From positions 23,089,385-23,153,384 of the forward strand of contig OX438751.1 of the NCBI GenBank assembly GCA_949316235.1: 64,000 bases of DNA, written 5' to 3'. This document shows positions 22,601 to 32,986 of this stretch, in pieces. Position numbers and translations under genes: made by a program. The notes beneath the pieces are model-generated. The model saw only the letters and a program-made list of their open reading frames with translations, was not told the DNA's origin and did no database searches. Every line of letters starts with the position of its first letter. Position 1 is the stretch's first letter. The DNA comes from Oegoconia quadripuncta (taxonomy: Eukaryota > Arthropoda > Insecta > Lepidoptera > Autostichidae).

Positions 22601-22791
22601 TCGACCGGATCGGACGAGATCTGTCCCCGTCAGCATTAGTCGCGGCTATGCTGGCGAGTGAGGAGGGTTGGAGGGCAGCGGCCTCCTTCTGCGAGGCAGT
22701 CATGCTCCAGAAGGAGGCCGCAGAGCGGGATCGGGAGAGGGCCGATCCCGCTCGCAGGAGGCGACGTCGGGGGGGCGGCAACGCTCGCTAG
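19672..22791 (+). CDS. ORF2, AP endonuclease-reverse transcriptase
   Basis: ORF2 (1039 aa) nicks the target and copies the RNA by target-primed reverse transcription. The AP-endonuclease domain spans roughly residues 8-210: GNLNHCR, IAEPY (E39), LGDFNAHSREW (D126, N128), SIVDLSWA (D176) and LSDHRHI (H203). The RT domain covers about 430-760: NTAPGPDGVPGKAL, FRPICLLNETGKLFE, QFGFRQGRSTVDAV, SLDIVNAF (D569), GVPQGSVLGPLLWNLAYD, CYADDTLV (Y658-D661) and KYLGLTLD. A CCHC motif lies at 949-966 (CHHC...H...C). All catalytic residues I can place are present and there is no internal stop. The start is fixed by overlap with the ORF1 stop. Confidence 0.96.
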   Translation: MDPRPNKILQGNLNHCRAAQDLLMQTLAEWSVALAVIAEPYSVPSHPRWFGADDGSAAIYWAGGDGLHCSLLGSGMGYVAVEWGSTAVVGCYISPNCGLAAYEAYLDGLANRIRGCAPRPVFVLGDFNAHSREWGDTRDDVRGETLLEWAAGLDLRLINRGSVSTCVRWQGESIVDLSWATPSAIHMVSGWRVAEEVVNLSDHRHILFGVSLRHPTRPRQDGSPPRRWSLKRLDRDMAAAAAHVADWREEEISSDPEVQAAWFRDTMASICDASMPRVRPARAGSAYWWSGEISRLRTAVARARRPYLRARRRRRATAEEIAEVRREYGAAVKALSDAIAEAKARSWRELIEGLNRDPWGRPYRMVLGKLKPWVPPLTETLDPEFVGRVVDTLFPRVQDSPSNPPSQSHRDPWADDCEVTEGELDRAVRRLASRNTAPGPDGVPGKALVLALAILGNRMRQLFTSCLREGVFPLGWKEARLVLLKKEGRTADNPSAFRPICLLNETGKLFERVISARISGHLSRVGPDLSDRQFGFRQGRSTVDAVNLVRSLSELAVRGGGVALAVSLDIVNAFGTLPWQAIREALVYHEVPPYLRAVIGAYLRDRTVRFVGRNGVETRRDVCCGVPQGSVLGPLLWNLAYDAVLRISLPSGLSVVCYADDTLVMAGGTDFEEVLRLAELGVACVVGKVRELGLEVAPHKTEALWFHGLRRGRQPPSSRLRVGDAEVQVGRCIKYLGLTLDSRWGFEEHFERLVPRVRKVAGALHRLLPNLGGPREEVRRLYGGVVRSMALYGAPVWSNDLARSSRCRALLGSLQRLMAIRIVRGYRTISFEAATVLARAPPFDILADMDAAVYDRIRSVERDAEGVAPDRALEMLRQNAHRRALTLWRERLVIQGCARQRAVGAVLPNFEAWMGRKGCVTYRLTQILTGHGCFGEYLSRIGREETARCHHCASDQDSAQHTLEDCPAWQSERRDLVDRIGRDLSPSALVAAMLASEEGWRAAASFCEAVMLQKEAAERDRERADPARRRRRRGGGNAR
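22443..22489 (+). repeat. 17-bp perfect hairpin inside ORF2
   Basis: GACTCAGATACTCACCG at 22443-22459 is exactly inverted at 22473-22489, with a 13-base loop. It lies in the region coding for LTQILTGHGCFGEYLSRIG, between the RT domain and the CCHC motif. Confidence 0.9.
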
Positions 22792-23193
22792 CCCCCCCTG
22801 CACGTCGCCTGAGGGTCGCGGGCGGCTACATCTCGGGGCGATGTAGTCGTCGGACGCGGCCCGGGAGAGGATGACACCCCCCGGAGCGACCGGGGGGGTG
22901 TCGTCGCATCGGGCCCTGTCGCGCCTCATACCACCCGCTGATTGCGGTGTGAGACTCGACAGCGCCCCCCGTGGAGGGCGCGCTAGCCGCCCTCCGGGAA
23001 CGGGCCTCCCCTTGTGAGGGGGGGCAGGGCAGGGGGGGGCCTGGAGCCGCTTATGCGTTCCCAGGTCCTCCCTACTGCCGAAGAAGGTCGCCGCGGGGTT
23101 TTAGTGGGTATCCCTCCCGTTAGGGAGGGGAGTCCCACATAACCGTCTCGCCGTCCCCCAGGCGAGCGGTACGCGTAACGCATTTCCCCGCGA
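22792..23193 (+). other. 3' UTR of the R1-clade element with stem-loop
   Basis: A GC-rich hairpin at about 22873-22902 (GACACCCCCCGG against CCGGGGGGGTGTC) may help template recognition by the RT, as 3' UTR structures do in related elements. The last about 240 bases match the minus-strand copy at 34507-34747. Confidence 0.75.
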
Positions 23194-23216
23194 AAAAAAA
23201 AAAAAAAAAAAAAAAA

Positions 23217-23232
23217 AGGTTTATTAATGCAT
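23217..23232 (+). repeat. Target-site duplication, right copy
   Basis: This is a perfect repeat of 17148-17163. The 43-bp array resumes immediately afterwards with GTTCCAAGCTACTTGACTTA. Confidence 0.95.
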
Positions 23233-24186
23233 GTTCCAAGCTACTTGACTTAAGTACCTAGGATTGCAAATAATAGCTCTAAGCTAAGTGCTTTAACCAA
23301 TGAGTTGGTCATATTTCAAACCTAAGCTAATTGATTTAAATACCATATCTCAAACTTATTGATGTATGGCTAATTAGTTTATGTGACTTATTTCTTTTTT
23401 TTAAATTGTTTGCAATCATACTAAAATAATAAGGTGTGCAGAAATTGACGGCTAAAACATTGATTAATTAAAAGGTACGTTGAAATAATAGGGGGTTTCA
23501 CCTATCTTGTTAATTATTATGAAATGAAAAATAAAACATAGGTAATAAATTGTTCAAAGATAAGTTTTTTATTTAAACTAACAATTACCTAGAAACAGCA
23601 ATAACTTTTTAGCTTACTAAGGTAACAACTAAGAAATTATCACGTCATATTTTTAGGAATCACAAGTTAAACAGCCTTTTTATTAAATAATTGTAAACAG
23701 TCTTTTCCCTGAAATTATAATTCTAATTATTTGAGATAATATTGCAGTTACTCATTCTTCTTTATTGTTAATCTTTAACATTTAGAACTGTTCCTATCCT
23801 AATTCTAAACAAGTTAAAGAAAAATCTCTTCAATGACGCGGCGCGGGGGAGACACCTCAAGCGCCCGCGCGCCTTGGCCCCCGGTATTCGAACTCGCGCG
23901 GTTAATCACGCTGGCGCCAAAATCAATGTTTTATTTAACCAACGTCTTAATAGTCAATCCATACAAAATTTTGATTGTATTAATGTGTATACTATACTTA
24001 TTCCGTTGAAAATAAACTGTTTGATGTACTAGAACTTTACTTTTGTTATAGCTGAAACGACAGTGCAAATCAAATATAGACTAAGAAAAATAGGTTTAAC
24101 CATTATCTGTAAATGTTTACTGTTGAAGCTAAATGGTTGAAGTGACAACATCTAGCATTTCAAGTACCAAGCTTAATGTATGAACC
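23233..24186 (+). repeat. Interior of the TIR element, decayed repeat units
   Basis: Decayed units (AGCTAAGTGCTTTAACC, AGCTAATTGATTTAAATAC) follow the insertion. AT-rich sequence then continues to about 24110, where units reappear. A GC-rich island with a B-box-like minus-strand motif (GAGTTCGAATACC) lies at 23831-23935. No ORF is supported. Confidence 0.5.
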
Positions 24187-24450
24187 GACACTGGACATCA
24201 ATTTGACAAAGAGGCTAGTTGTATTAAGCGACACTGGATATGAATTTAAATAAGAACCTAATTGTATTAAGCGACAATGGATAAGAATTTAACTAAGAGG
24301 CTAATTGCATGAAGCGACATTTCTATATATTTATAAGGTCAGGCTAAATGCTTGAACGTACACTGCCTGTAAATTGTTGCTCCAGGAAAAATGGTTTAAA
24401 CGACTATGTAGTATTTGGTAGTGAGCTTAAGTACACAAGTCTTAAATTTG
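24187..24450 (+). repeat. 43-bp array, right part (diverged)
   Basis: GACACTGG/GACAATGG/GACATTTC unit starts fall at 24187, 24230, 24273 and 24316, exactly 43 bases apart. Each contains the shared core GGCTARTTGTATTAAGCGAC. Further decayed units continue to about 24540. The orientation is the same as in the left array. Confidence 0.9.
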
Positions 24451-24814
24451 ACAATATTTTGTGTCGGTCCATACATTGCAGTGCAAAATAGGCCAAAAAA
24501 ATGCGGTTGTATTAAGCGACATTTTTATGCTCCGATCGTCACCTAACTGAGCTCAAACGACGCAGAAAAATTCGCTGATTCCAAATATATATAACAGTCT
24601 AATAGCAAAAAAATGGCGGTTAATTCAAATAGCCCGGAACCCCTCGATTCCACCATCACCTTTCCATCTTCGGACTACCAGGTGGCACCACCTGTTTGTT
24701 GTCGTACAGATTTTGGCACTCGGTTTCGCTTCTTCGTTCACAATTCTGACTGTTATGGTGTGAACATTGACCACACTCACACAGCTGGTGATCTTACGCA
24801 TCGTGTCGGTTTAT

Positions 24815-25364
24815 GAGGAGTGAGGCCACCACATGGCCGAGCTATCGCTCTCGTCGTATCGCTCTCTGACCACTGACCACCTTACCCTTAGAAGTGGACG
24901 GCCTTGCTAACACCAGCTTTAGACCTCCACTTCCGTTCCTCGCGAGGAGGATCGCTACTACGATCCGTCCGCACCTTCTCGGGGCTGCCCGCCATCCAAA
25001 TCAATAGTCCGTGTTTACGGTTCCAAGTTGTGTCAACGAGGAAGGGCCTCGCGCCGACCCTCAAACAACTCTTGCACCCCTGCCTACCTGGCTAGTAAGA
25101 GGGGCAACCACCCGCCGCAGCGGATACGTGGAATTTTCCCTTTTGGTAACCCGCTTGGGGACACATTTAAAATTACCTTGGTCCATCATAGATCACCAAT
25201 GCTAGTTATCGTCGCATGACCTAACGAGGACAGGTCCATTGTGGGTTCCAGAAGGATATGCAAAGGGGTCTCTCAGCTCAGTCATGTCCGATATGGGAAA
25301 TCGTTGGGGGTCGTTGAGACTCGCAAGCCACTCCACCACGACAAGGTGGAGACACGTAGGAGGG
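24815..25364 (-). mobile_element. Inverted 5' fragment of the R1-clade element
   Basis: Read on the minus strand, the segment begins CCCTCCTACGTGTC, then CACCTTGTCGTGGTGGAGTG, and follows the 5' UTR and early ORF1 of the element at 17164, including the GTCCCCAAGCGGGT and GTGGCCTCACTCC regions. It has many substitutions and small indels. The family-like 5' end is at 25364. The 3' part is missing. It lies only about 170 bases outside the right end of the TIR element. Confidence 0.85.
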
Positions 25365-25380
25365 TCTGTCATATGAACCT

Positions 25381-26460
25381 AGCCTCTGTCAAAGTGCCAA
25401 ACAATCATAACCAATAAATCAAATAAAATACCAGCTAAATCTTAGACTGCAACTTTGCAGACTTCTTCAACATTAATGAATTTGAGCAACTGTAATTTAA
25501 GACGTATTCAATATTAATAAATACTCTTGTTAGTTCAAAGATCATTAAATATTTTATCCTTACTACTTACAAGTTACCTATCTCTTAAGTTACTTACATA
25601 TTTAGCAAATTGTTTCGTTCGTAAACGCTCTATATCGTAAAATGATTGAATCAAGTATATTTCTTTATTTAGACAAAATCAACAACAATATTACGAATTC
25701 TTGTTCAGAGAACTATAGCCAAATTTATGTTAATTTATTTAGGACTCATATTGCGTTGCCAAGACAACAGTAGATATCAAAGTTACTTATTTTCCTGACC
25801 CCTGAAAGACGCCTGAAAAGCTATGAATGGCAAAAATCAATCAGCCGTGGGTAAATAAAAATTATTTATTGTACACTAAAATCATGCACTGTCATATTGT
25901 ATGAACTAAGACCGCCATTCATTCTAAGTCTAGGTTCGGACTCACAGACTTCAAGTTGTCAGTCAGTCAGTTGTGTGTTTGAGGTCACGTTACGCTTCTG
26001 AATCCCAACCTAATTAAGTGTAATGTGAAACAATTTGACAATGAAGTAACAACACAAATTTTCAAATACCTTGATCTCAAATCAAATCCTCAAACTCCAT
26101 TCGTTTTCCTATCAATTGAAGTTTATAAGCCCTTCAAAATATCTGAAATCGCAGGTAAATCATCCGCCAACGCAGCAAGGCTCCGAACTATTTTATTGGG
26201 GGCAAAGCCTTGGTGGCAATAACTCAGACAAGTTGGGACCAATCCAAGTTTGGAGCAAACTCGGAGTTTTGATTGCTTGAGCCGAGGTTTAGAAAGGTCT
26301 AACCGCTTCCATTCGTTCCAGCCAGGCTTCCAAAGTATGGAGTAGACGGAATATGTTCCGTTATGTTTGTGTTCGAATTATTTAAATTTCAAATTGGAGG
26401 ACTGCGGGTGCATGAGGGCGTTTCTTTCGAATGATGATATTCGTTGTTGAGATGATTGTT
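25381..26460. other. Unassigned DNA
   Basis: Around 25960-26160 there is a possible unique exon-like stretch followed by a donor-like GCAGGTAAAT at 26152, but the open frame lacks an ATG and no protein family is recognised. I do not call a gene. Confidence 0.35.
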
Positions 26461-26560
26461 TATTAATACATACATAACGTCACGACGTTTATACCAAATA
26501 GGGTGGTCAGAGATATCCCAAACAATAGTGTTTGGATGTTCCAAACATTGAAAGTTTAAA
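26461..26560 (+). repeat. Repeat shared (inverted) with 62690-62790
   Basis: CGTTTATACCAAATAGGGTG, GTCAGAGATATCCCAAAC and TGGATGTTCCAAACATT correspond to the reverse complement of 62690-62790. The parent element is unknown. Confidence 0.55.
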
Positions 26561-27765
26561 GATACTCCATACCCATACAGGAACTGACCGCGCCAGACAT
26601 TGCTGAATTTATAGGTAATAGACTAATACGACAGCGCCACAAGTGCTTCCTAGTAAAGGACGTGGTATATTTTATTCAACAGTCCAACTGCTTAGATGAT
26701 GATGGAATAATATATGCAATACCAGCGCATACTCTTCGAATCCTTTAAATTCTTTCTTAAACACTGATGCCTATCGCCGACATTGCGGAAGTTCAAGGCT
26801 GTGCAGTTTAACAGCAGCTGAGTCCTCACCTACTCGGTACCTACTACTTGCTACTGTCGTCTGATATATAACCCAGTGTAAATAATGACAGGTCATTTGT
26901 AATATAAACTTGACCCATCTCTTACCCTAATCTATTTCACAAGTTTACGACAAATAAGTAACATTGTGTGCCTACAAATTGGTGTGCCATTTCGACCCTA
27001 AATCACTGATTAACGACTCAAACACGGGAACAATTTCACTAACTGTTGTATTATTAAGTAGGTATTTTAGATATGGGCTGTGTTTCGGCAAATATAATGA
27101 ATGAACCAATCCGATCCGACTGAGAAAAATATGAAAAAAATCTGAAAGAAAAACATAGCAACTAATTGAACTTAAATTCTGAGAATATAATACTAACCAA
27201 TGAATTTATTATATCAAATAAATAATGGTTTGCTCTTGCTTTATCAAAAGCAAAGTTGCAAACAACATTCACTAGTCTACATGGAAGAATTTCCGCCACA
27301 ATACAAAACATTGTATAAGTATATGTTTACAGGGCGTCAACGTGGGTGTTTGAAATAAATCAAGCGGAATGATTCGTGCAAATCTCGGGATAGGCCGCTT
27401 TGCCATTCGGCCGCTTAGTCACGAGTGATTTAAAGCCTCATTTTCAGTGCTCATAAATAAATTGGACGGTCAGTTCGATGATTCGCAGAAAAGTTTAAGA
27501 GTAAACACACAGGTTAAAATAATAGCAGTGAAACAACTTCTCATGACATTAAGTATGAAAAAGGCCGAAGTCTATTAAAGGACTTCCAGAATTTAAATAT
27601 TATTATTATTTTATTTGAATTTATATTTATTATATATTACACTTACCTAGGTGTCTACTTTTGATTGGGTGATTGAAAGATCATTTAACAGGCTGACATA
27701 ACCTATTAAATATTATTTAAAAACAAATTCCCCGTAAATTACACGTCATTCGCAATTGCAAATAA
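26561..27765. other. Unassigned intergenic DNA
   Basis: No gene or clear repeat was recognised. Confidence 0.4.
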
Positions 27766-28008
27766 GTATTTAAGTATTTAAAAACTAATAATCCTGACAG
27801 CATATATTGTATCTTGCGGGTATGATGTAGGATTTTTTACCTTAAAATATATCCTGTGACACTCCAGGGATCCAGACAAGTCGAACGACACCATGAATTT
27901 CTAAATCGGTAGAGCCATTTAGGTTACAGGAGGTAACAAAGAAATCTACATACATATACATACACTCCAAAAACATAACCCTTATTTTTGGGGCAGGCGG
28001 GTAAAAAT
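27766..28008 (+). repeat. Repeat family F, arm
   Basis: TAAGTATTTAAAAACTAATA is followed by CCAGGGATCCAGACAAGTCG, CGACACCATGAATTTCTAAA, GGTTACAGGAGGTAAC and ATACATACACTCCAAAAACA. Confidence 0.7.
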
Positions 28009-28194
28009 ATAAGTCAATGTACAAGATGACCAGATTTCGGTGATAGGTAGAGGAACGTAGTCACTGGATGTCTCTACACAACCAAACACAAAACTAGCCT
28101 AAGCAAAAACCAGTGTTGATTATTGGTAGCGATGACTACAAATGGCAACAAGCAATACACAGTATTGCTACTAATATAATACATCTAATATATG

Positions 28195-28625
28195 TCAAAA
28201 AAAATATAGCATCATTTAGGAAAAATAGTGATAAACATGATGTCAATACAAGAAATAAAGATAAACTTGCAGGTCACATAAGTCGCCTCCACAAAGTCAG
28301 TAATTCATTCAAAGGGTTATGTATACGCTTTTTCAATAAAGTAGATGATAAACAATCATGGACATAACCAGCCCGTTCGCATAACCAGGCTATTTCACAA
28401 TTAATAATGAAATATTATAACATAAAATAATAATTAATAATTTTGTAATATAAAAACCTTTTTTTAAAAAAGCGACCTCTCGAGTTTCTTGCTTGTTCTT
28501 CTCAGGGGAAAATTGCCTTTTGAACAAGCAGTAGCTTTAAAAATGTAAAATCTGACTATTTTAAGTGTACCCTGTGTACCTACAAAATAAAGCATTTTTT
28601 GATTTTGATTTTGATTTTGACAGAA
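28195..28625 (+). mobile_element. Non-LTR 3' fragment (family N1) with simple-repeat tail
   Basis: The coding tail (NIASFRKNSDKHDV, KDKLAGHISRLHKVSNSF, KGLCIRFFNKV) jumps across a deletion into the 3' UTR (GACATAACCAGCCCGTTCGC) and ends in (GATTTT)n at 28596-28620. The frame shift at the deletion marks it as dead. Confidence 0.75.
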
Positions 28626-29159
28626 GAAGAAAAATATGTACACGATACCCTCGAGTTTCTGAAACATAAACAGAAAATTCCTCTCGCACCGATGACTCTT
28701 TAAAATTACTTACAATAAGAATTCTCATATTATTAACACTTCAATTGCTACCAAATTTGGCTGAAATATTGTTTGACTGATTGTTTAAAACTTCACTGTT
28801 CCTTTTTCATTGAACGTTTGGTTTCCTTATATTCGTAATTTATTTTAACTTTATTTCTTTTACTGCGTGTTTTAATTAAATCTTATATGGAAAGTTAATA
28901 AAGAATAATTTTAATGTATTCATATTTATGAGTTCAAATTTTACGATAACGTAACAGCAATAGTAGCTATAGAATGTGCACTGATTGCAATCTTGTCGTA
29001 ATATATTTTCGTGTGATTTTGGATTCGTTGGAAACAATCATTAGATCTGTAACAACTTCTGTATAAGTACACATGTCTGCAGTTAGTGTGGTTAATAGAA
29101 ATGTATTGATACTTGATTAATAAATTAATGTATTTAATTTAATTAACTGTTTTCCGTAG
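28626..29159. other. AT-rich stretch, nothing recognised
   Basis: No supported feature is visible. Confidence 0.4.
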
Positions 29160-29640
29160 GGGTAGTCAGAGATCACAGACTTCCCTTTTCTTCACACACC
29201 TCTTTTGCTTCGTTCACTGTCATAAAATATATGCTCGTCGATTTAGGGTACCCTTTCTTGGCCTTTCTTTAAGACGTCTTTAATTTAATCATGGTACGTT
29301 CGCCGTGGTCTTCCCCTACTAACACTATCATCCACATTCACTTCGTTTATCTCTTTCATTAGTCTTCTTTCATTCATACTATCCACAAGTCCAAACCATC
29401 ACCGTATACCATTTTCAATCTTTGTCACTACGTCATCTTTCAAACTGCTTAACTATTCCTGATTTCATCTTTCAAAGTCACCCCACTCATACTTCACAAT
29501 GATCTCATTTCCACTGCATTAATTCTACTTTCATTCTTCTGCTGCCATACCCAGATTTCACTCCCGTAAATCCCTGATTAATAATTTAACATAGTCTTGT
29601 AAGTATAGAAAATTAGTTCGGTTAGTTACTTCTCCAACTT
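29160..29640 (-). pseudogene. Degraded RTE-like RT C-terminal fragment
   Basis: On the minus strand, interrupted frames give pieces such as VNEAKEVC, EMRSL-like and TRIEN. They recall the conserved C-terminal region of RTE-type LINE proteins common in moths. Related scraps occur at 40225-40300 and 52600-52720. There is no intact domain. Confidence 0.45.
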
Positions 29641-30069
29641 TTTTAAATGATTGAAACTCCGTTCTTAAAATTTTTTACTTTGGTTATAATTTAGGTGTAT
29701 TTTGAGGTGAAGCCATATACACGACAACACAGGTTAACCTAATGTAGGGCGTGGAAACGTATGGAGTTACTGCTGTATATCCTGTTTATATGAATCCTTA
29801 ACTGTGCTGTTAATAAATTTATCTTTATAATTTTATTCAATGGCACTTCATGTGCAAAGCCTGCTCAGAAGCATGTCAGTCTCAAGGATTCCTAGTTGAC
29901 TTACTGTTTGCTTATTTACTAGCAGTAATAGTTACAACTACTTGACTTTATATTGTTGTGTTATATGAATCATTAAAGTGTTGCCGTTATTCTACGTAGA
30001 GGTATTATAACAACATTACAAGATTATTCAGATCTTAGTCAACAATGCTGCTATAGGAATCAGTTTACG

Positions 30070-30467
30070 ATATTAAAGGGCCTGGTAAGTTCTTGGATGA
30101 GTGACCATTTGTGTTATTTTAGTACGAGTATTTCAAGGACACACTCCGTTAGGATCCATAGTGGTACTCAGCACAGAGCCAACTGAAGGTAAACGGTGCC
30201 TTACGAGATACTATTGCTATCATGGACCTCAGATTACTTGAGAAAAGAAGGATATGTAAATAAAAAAACGAGTTCCCCCTTCATTCCTTTACTAATGGGA
30301 GTGTAGCCAAACAAATGCAAAATGGCACTAGGGCCAATGCTGTGGGATAGAAGGTCGAGTGAAGCTCGGGCTCCTTGCTTTCGACATCTTTCGTATACAC
30401 CACAGACTGCGTCTAGACGCAGTCAACCTACCTAACCCACCTCCACACGCTCCCACTGCAACTCCTG
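30070..30467 (+). repeat. 5S-like motif followed by a repeat shared with 39688-39985
   Basis: AGTTCTTGGATGAGTGACCA resembles the 5S rRNA 3' region. From 30150, TAGTGGTACTCAGCACAGAG through CACCACAGACTGCGTCTAGA matches 39728-39985. A following block (CCTCCACACGCTCCCACTGC) matches 39690-39720. The two blocks are in opposite order in the two copies. Confidence 0.6.
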
Positions 30468-30771
30468 TTTTTTTTAGCACAACGGGTTAGAACTTGACCT
30501 CAATCACACCTCTAAGTGAAGATGAGGCCGAATGTGGAAGCGTACTGACCTGGAAACCCCACCTTAGTTGGGGGACAATAGGATCATAACAATGCTATTA
30601 ACATTGCTGCTTGGCGGCAGATTTAGATAACATGGTGGTAGCTAACCAGGCGGACATTTAGAATGCTCTACCACCAACCAAACCCTCTAAACATGTACCC
30701 CGCTGGGGATCGAACCCGCGACCTCCGAATCGTAAACGCTATGTTGTTTACATTGGGCTACAGAGGCGGTT
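30468..30771 (-). mobile_element. SINE family A (copy A2)
   Basis: A full-length reverse copy runs from a T-run and GCACAACGGGTTAGAAC to CTGGGGATCGAACCCGCGAC (inverted B box) and ends CAGAGGCGGTT. It abuts the repeat described at 30070-30467. Confidence 0.9.
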
Positions 30772-32515
30772 AAATGTATGTATAACCTAGATCAACAGCT
30801 GTACAGCTGAACGAGGCCTACTGAATGTATGCAGGTAAGAAGTTGAAATGACTTTACGCTACCTTGGGCCTTGGACGTGGAAGTAGCAGAAGTTGGGTCA
30901 ACATTCGATTCAAGTTGTTTTTCGGATGGTGTCTTGTATCCAGTGGCGTCCTAATTGAATAAATTAAAATTTGTCTTTAAATACAGAATAAATCAAAAAA
31001 GTCGCTCTGACCCGCAGGCAGTCGTGACCGCTGTTATCCATAATTTGAAATTCTTGAAAATAACCATAGTTAAAGCTATTTGTGTAGTATTTATAATAGC
31101 TTTTAGACTTCTCGAGTGCAGGTCAGAGCGATCTTTTTATTTGTTCTGTATTTAAAAAGAATTCTTAATTTATCCAACTGGACGGATAGGCTGGGCGCCA
31201 CTGGACGGAATTAGGCCTCTTAAGTCAATTCGAATATAGATGCGGCTTGAACAATTTCAGGTGGCCATTAGTGTGACACAAATACATCCAATGAAAGCAA
31301 TGTGCCCCAGCAGTGGGGAGATAAGGATGTTATAGACTTTAACTGGTCATCAATTCAATTTTATAGCTAAGTCATTCCATTCCATGTTTCTGAGAAGTTT
31401 ATTTGTGTTCAGATAAAAAACATATTTTGCAAACAATGCAGTTCCTTTTATTATTAGATTGGATCTAGCACTTCAATTTTGTGGTTAAAATTTTTAGTTG
31501 ATGACATGATGATTATGACCAGTCATCATAAGCATCACATCACTATGATAAATACACGTTCAAGTGAAGTTTATCATAATCTATGACTCATTATACTGAT
31601 TCATAGACATCGAAGGCGGTTGAATTTTTGATGCGTGTCGAGTAACCTTGCATGGTCAGCACCATGCAAATCCAACTATTTGAAACGGCTGTTTTAGGGA
31701 CGAGCAATATTCATCTATATTACACATATACGCACTCATTCACGTGTATACGCGCACGCATAACCTAGGATTTCTATTTTATGTTATTTTATTCATTTGG
31801 GACAGTTAACAACAGTGTACTTAGTTACATTATAAACAGTTTCTGTGGGTATTAAGTATTTACACAGTCCACGACACTAACAGAACTCCTAAATCTGTGA
31901 TTTTTTAAAGCTATAATACACATGTCAAAATCTAAAAAATGTTCATTATGTAACGGTGTCGTTCTTTTGAGCTGACACTCATTGGTGGGTTTGGTTTATT
32001 GGAGTTCAAATTAAAAATTTTAAACTGACTGATGAACTGACGGATTTTTTTTTTTTTGGCACATTGATTTACAGATTTCAACTTAGTCGCACGGTTATTT
32101 TAATCATTTTTTACATTTAAATAGTTAATTTTTTAGTTTTAAGGCCCTTTCGATCCTCTGTACGACCTGGTTTCATGCAATAAATAAGTTGGTGTGGTGA
32201 TTCGTGTTCTGTTTTGACCCTGGCCAGAGCTGTCTCGCCCCTTCTGTACATATACACCTAGTGGCTCGACCCAGCTGGGCATAGCTGGGCTGGGAAGATC
32301 ACAAATTATACGTGTTTATAAAGCGTCTTAGAGGAGATCTCACACCAGCATTTGTCCTAAATGGATTAGTATAAAGAATATTTTGTGAAGATTCAATGAG
32401 CGTTGGACCTTACTAGGATTGATAGGTATATTGTAATATCAGGCTGCTGTTAATCTTAATGGGCATTGAAAAGACAGCTAACTGCTGTTTCACGCTCATA
32501 CAAATTTTTACCACA
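30772..32515. other. Unassigned intergenic DNA
   Basis: At about 30965-31160, TTTAAATACAGAATAAATCA, AAAAGTCGCTCTGACC and later GGTCAGAGCGATCTTTTTAT, TTGTTCTGTATTTAAA form widely spaced inverted arms, so a small TIR element is likely there. The rest is unassigned. Confidence 0.45.
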
Positions 32516-32517
32516 CA

Positions 32518-32860
32518 TTGGTGTCGATTCGGATGTACACCAACTAAACTAAACTAAAATCAGTTATAAACTAGTACTGTCTCTTTCTCCCTGGAGCAGT
32601 ACGATGCGACGGCACTACTCCAAAACTGGTTTAAATTTAGTTTAGTTTAGTTGGTGTACATCCGAATCGACACCACTGTCGCTTAGGACACCAACTTAGT
32701 TTAACAGCTACTGTCAATTGTAAGCAACAGGGTCCAACTTTGCGCCCTGACGCACGGAAACACTCATAAAGAAAACTAAATTAGTGGTCACCCATCCAAA
32801 ATTGACTTCGTTAATAGAAGATGAATAGCGAATACGAATACAAATACGCTTTAGCATTGC
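32518..32860 (-). mobile_element. TIR MITE inside a 5S-like repeat, reverse copy
   Basis: At 32518-32676 the left end (GGTGTCGATTCGGATGTACA, CCAACTAAACTAAACTAAA) is inverted at the right end (TTTAGTTTAGTTTAGTTGGT, GTACATCCGAATCGACACC). The flanking sequence through GGTCACCCATCCAAAATTGA is the reverse of the 5S-like repeat at 7790. MITE and host repeat keep the same junctions at both loci. Confidence 0.75.
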
Positions 32861-32924
32861 ACTTGATGCTGAAGTACGAGCTGAATGTCATTTCACTGTT
32901 ATACTCGTATTAGGTATACCTATA

Positions 32925-32986
32925 AATAAATAAATAAATAAATATCCTTAGACATACACACAGCGCCACCTAGTTCCACAGTAAGC

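Larger units (their letters stand above)
17164..23216 (+). mobile_element. Full-length R1-clade non-LTR retrotransposon
   Basis: The element is complete: a 5' UTR starting CCCCTCCGACGTGCC, ORF1 with three zinc knuckles, ORF2 with AP endonuclease and reverse transcriptase, an approximately 400-bp 3' UTR, a poly(A) tail from 23194 and a perfect 15-16 bp target duplication. Both ORFs are open and overlap as TAATG, the stop-start arrangement known from the R1-clade element SART1. The element is very GC-rich in an AT-rich region. Intact ORFs and an undecayed duplication point to a recent insertion. Fragments of the family lie at about 24815-25364 (inverted 5' part) and 34489-34747 (3' end). The exact R1-clade lineage is not determined. 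Confidence 0.95.
16750..24642. mobile_element. Non-autonomous TIR transposon filled with 43-bp repeats
   Basis: The left end 16750-16783 (GGGTTCCGGGCTATTTGTAT then TAACCGCCATTTTT) is the inverse of the right end at about 24609-24642 with one mismatch. Without the 6.07-kb retrotransposon insertion the element is about 1.82 kb. It has no transposase ORF. Inside are direct 43-bp units at 16992, 17035, 17078 and 17121, and a diverged array at 24187, 24230, 24273 and 24316. The unit core GTTCCAAGCTACTTGACTTA then ACCGCC aligns with the terminal repeat, so the termini look like edge units. No convincing target duplication was found and the superfamily is unknown. Confidence 0.7.

Noticed and set aside
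17275..22929. Many open frames on both strands overlapping the retrotransposon, up to 490 aa on the minus strand
   Set aside because: The element is very GC-rich, so stop codons are rare in all frames. None of these frames carries domain motifs, and all are explained as shadows of ORF1, ORF2 and the 3' UTR.
24613..24816. 67-aa frame at the right edge of the TIR element
   Set aside because: It begins inside the terminal inverted repeat and shows no protein family features.
26025..26222. Possible first exon of a host gene with a donor-like site
   Set aside because: The frame has no ATG at its start (it begins with GTG), no known domain and no matching downstream exon.
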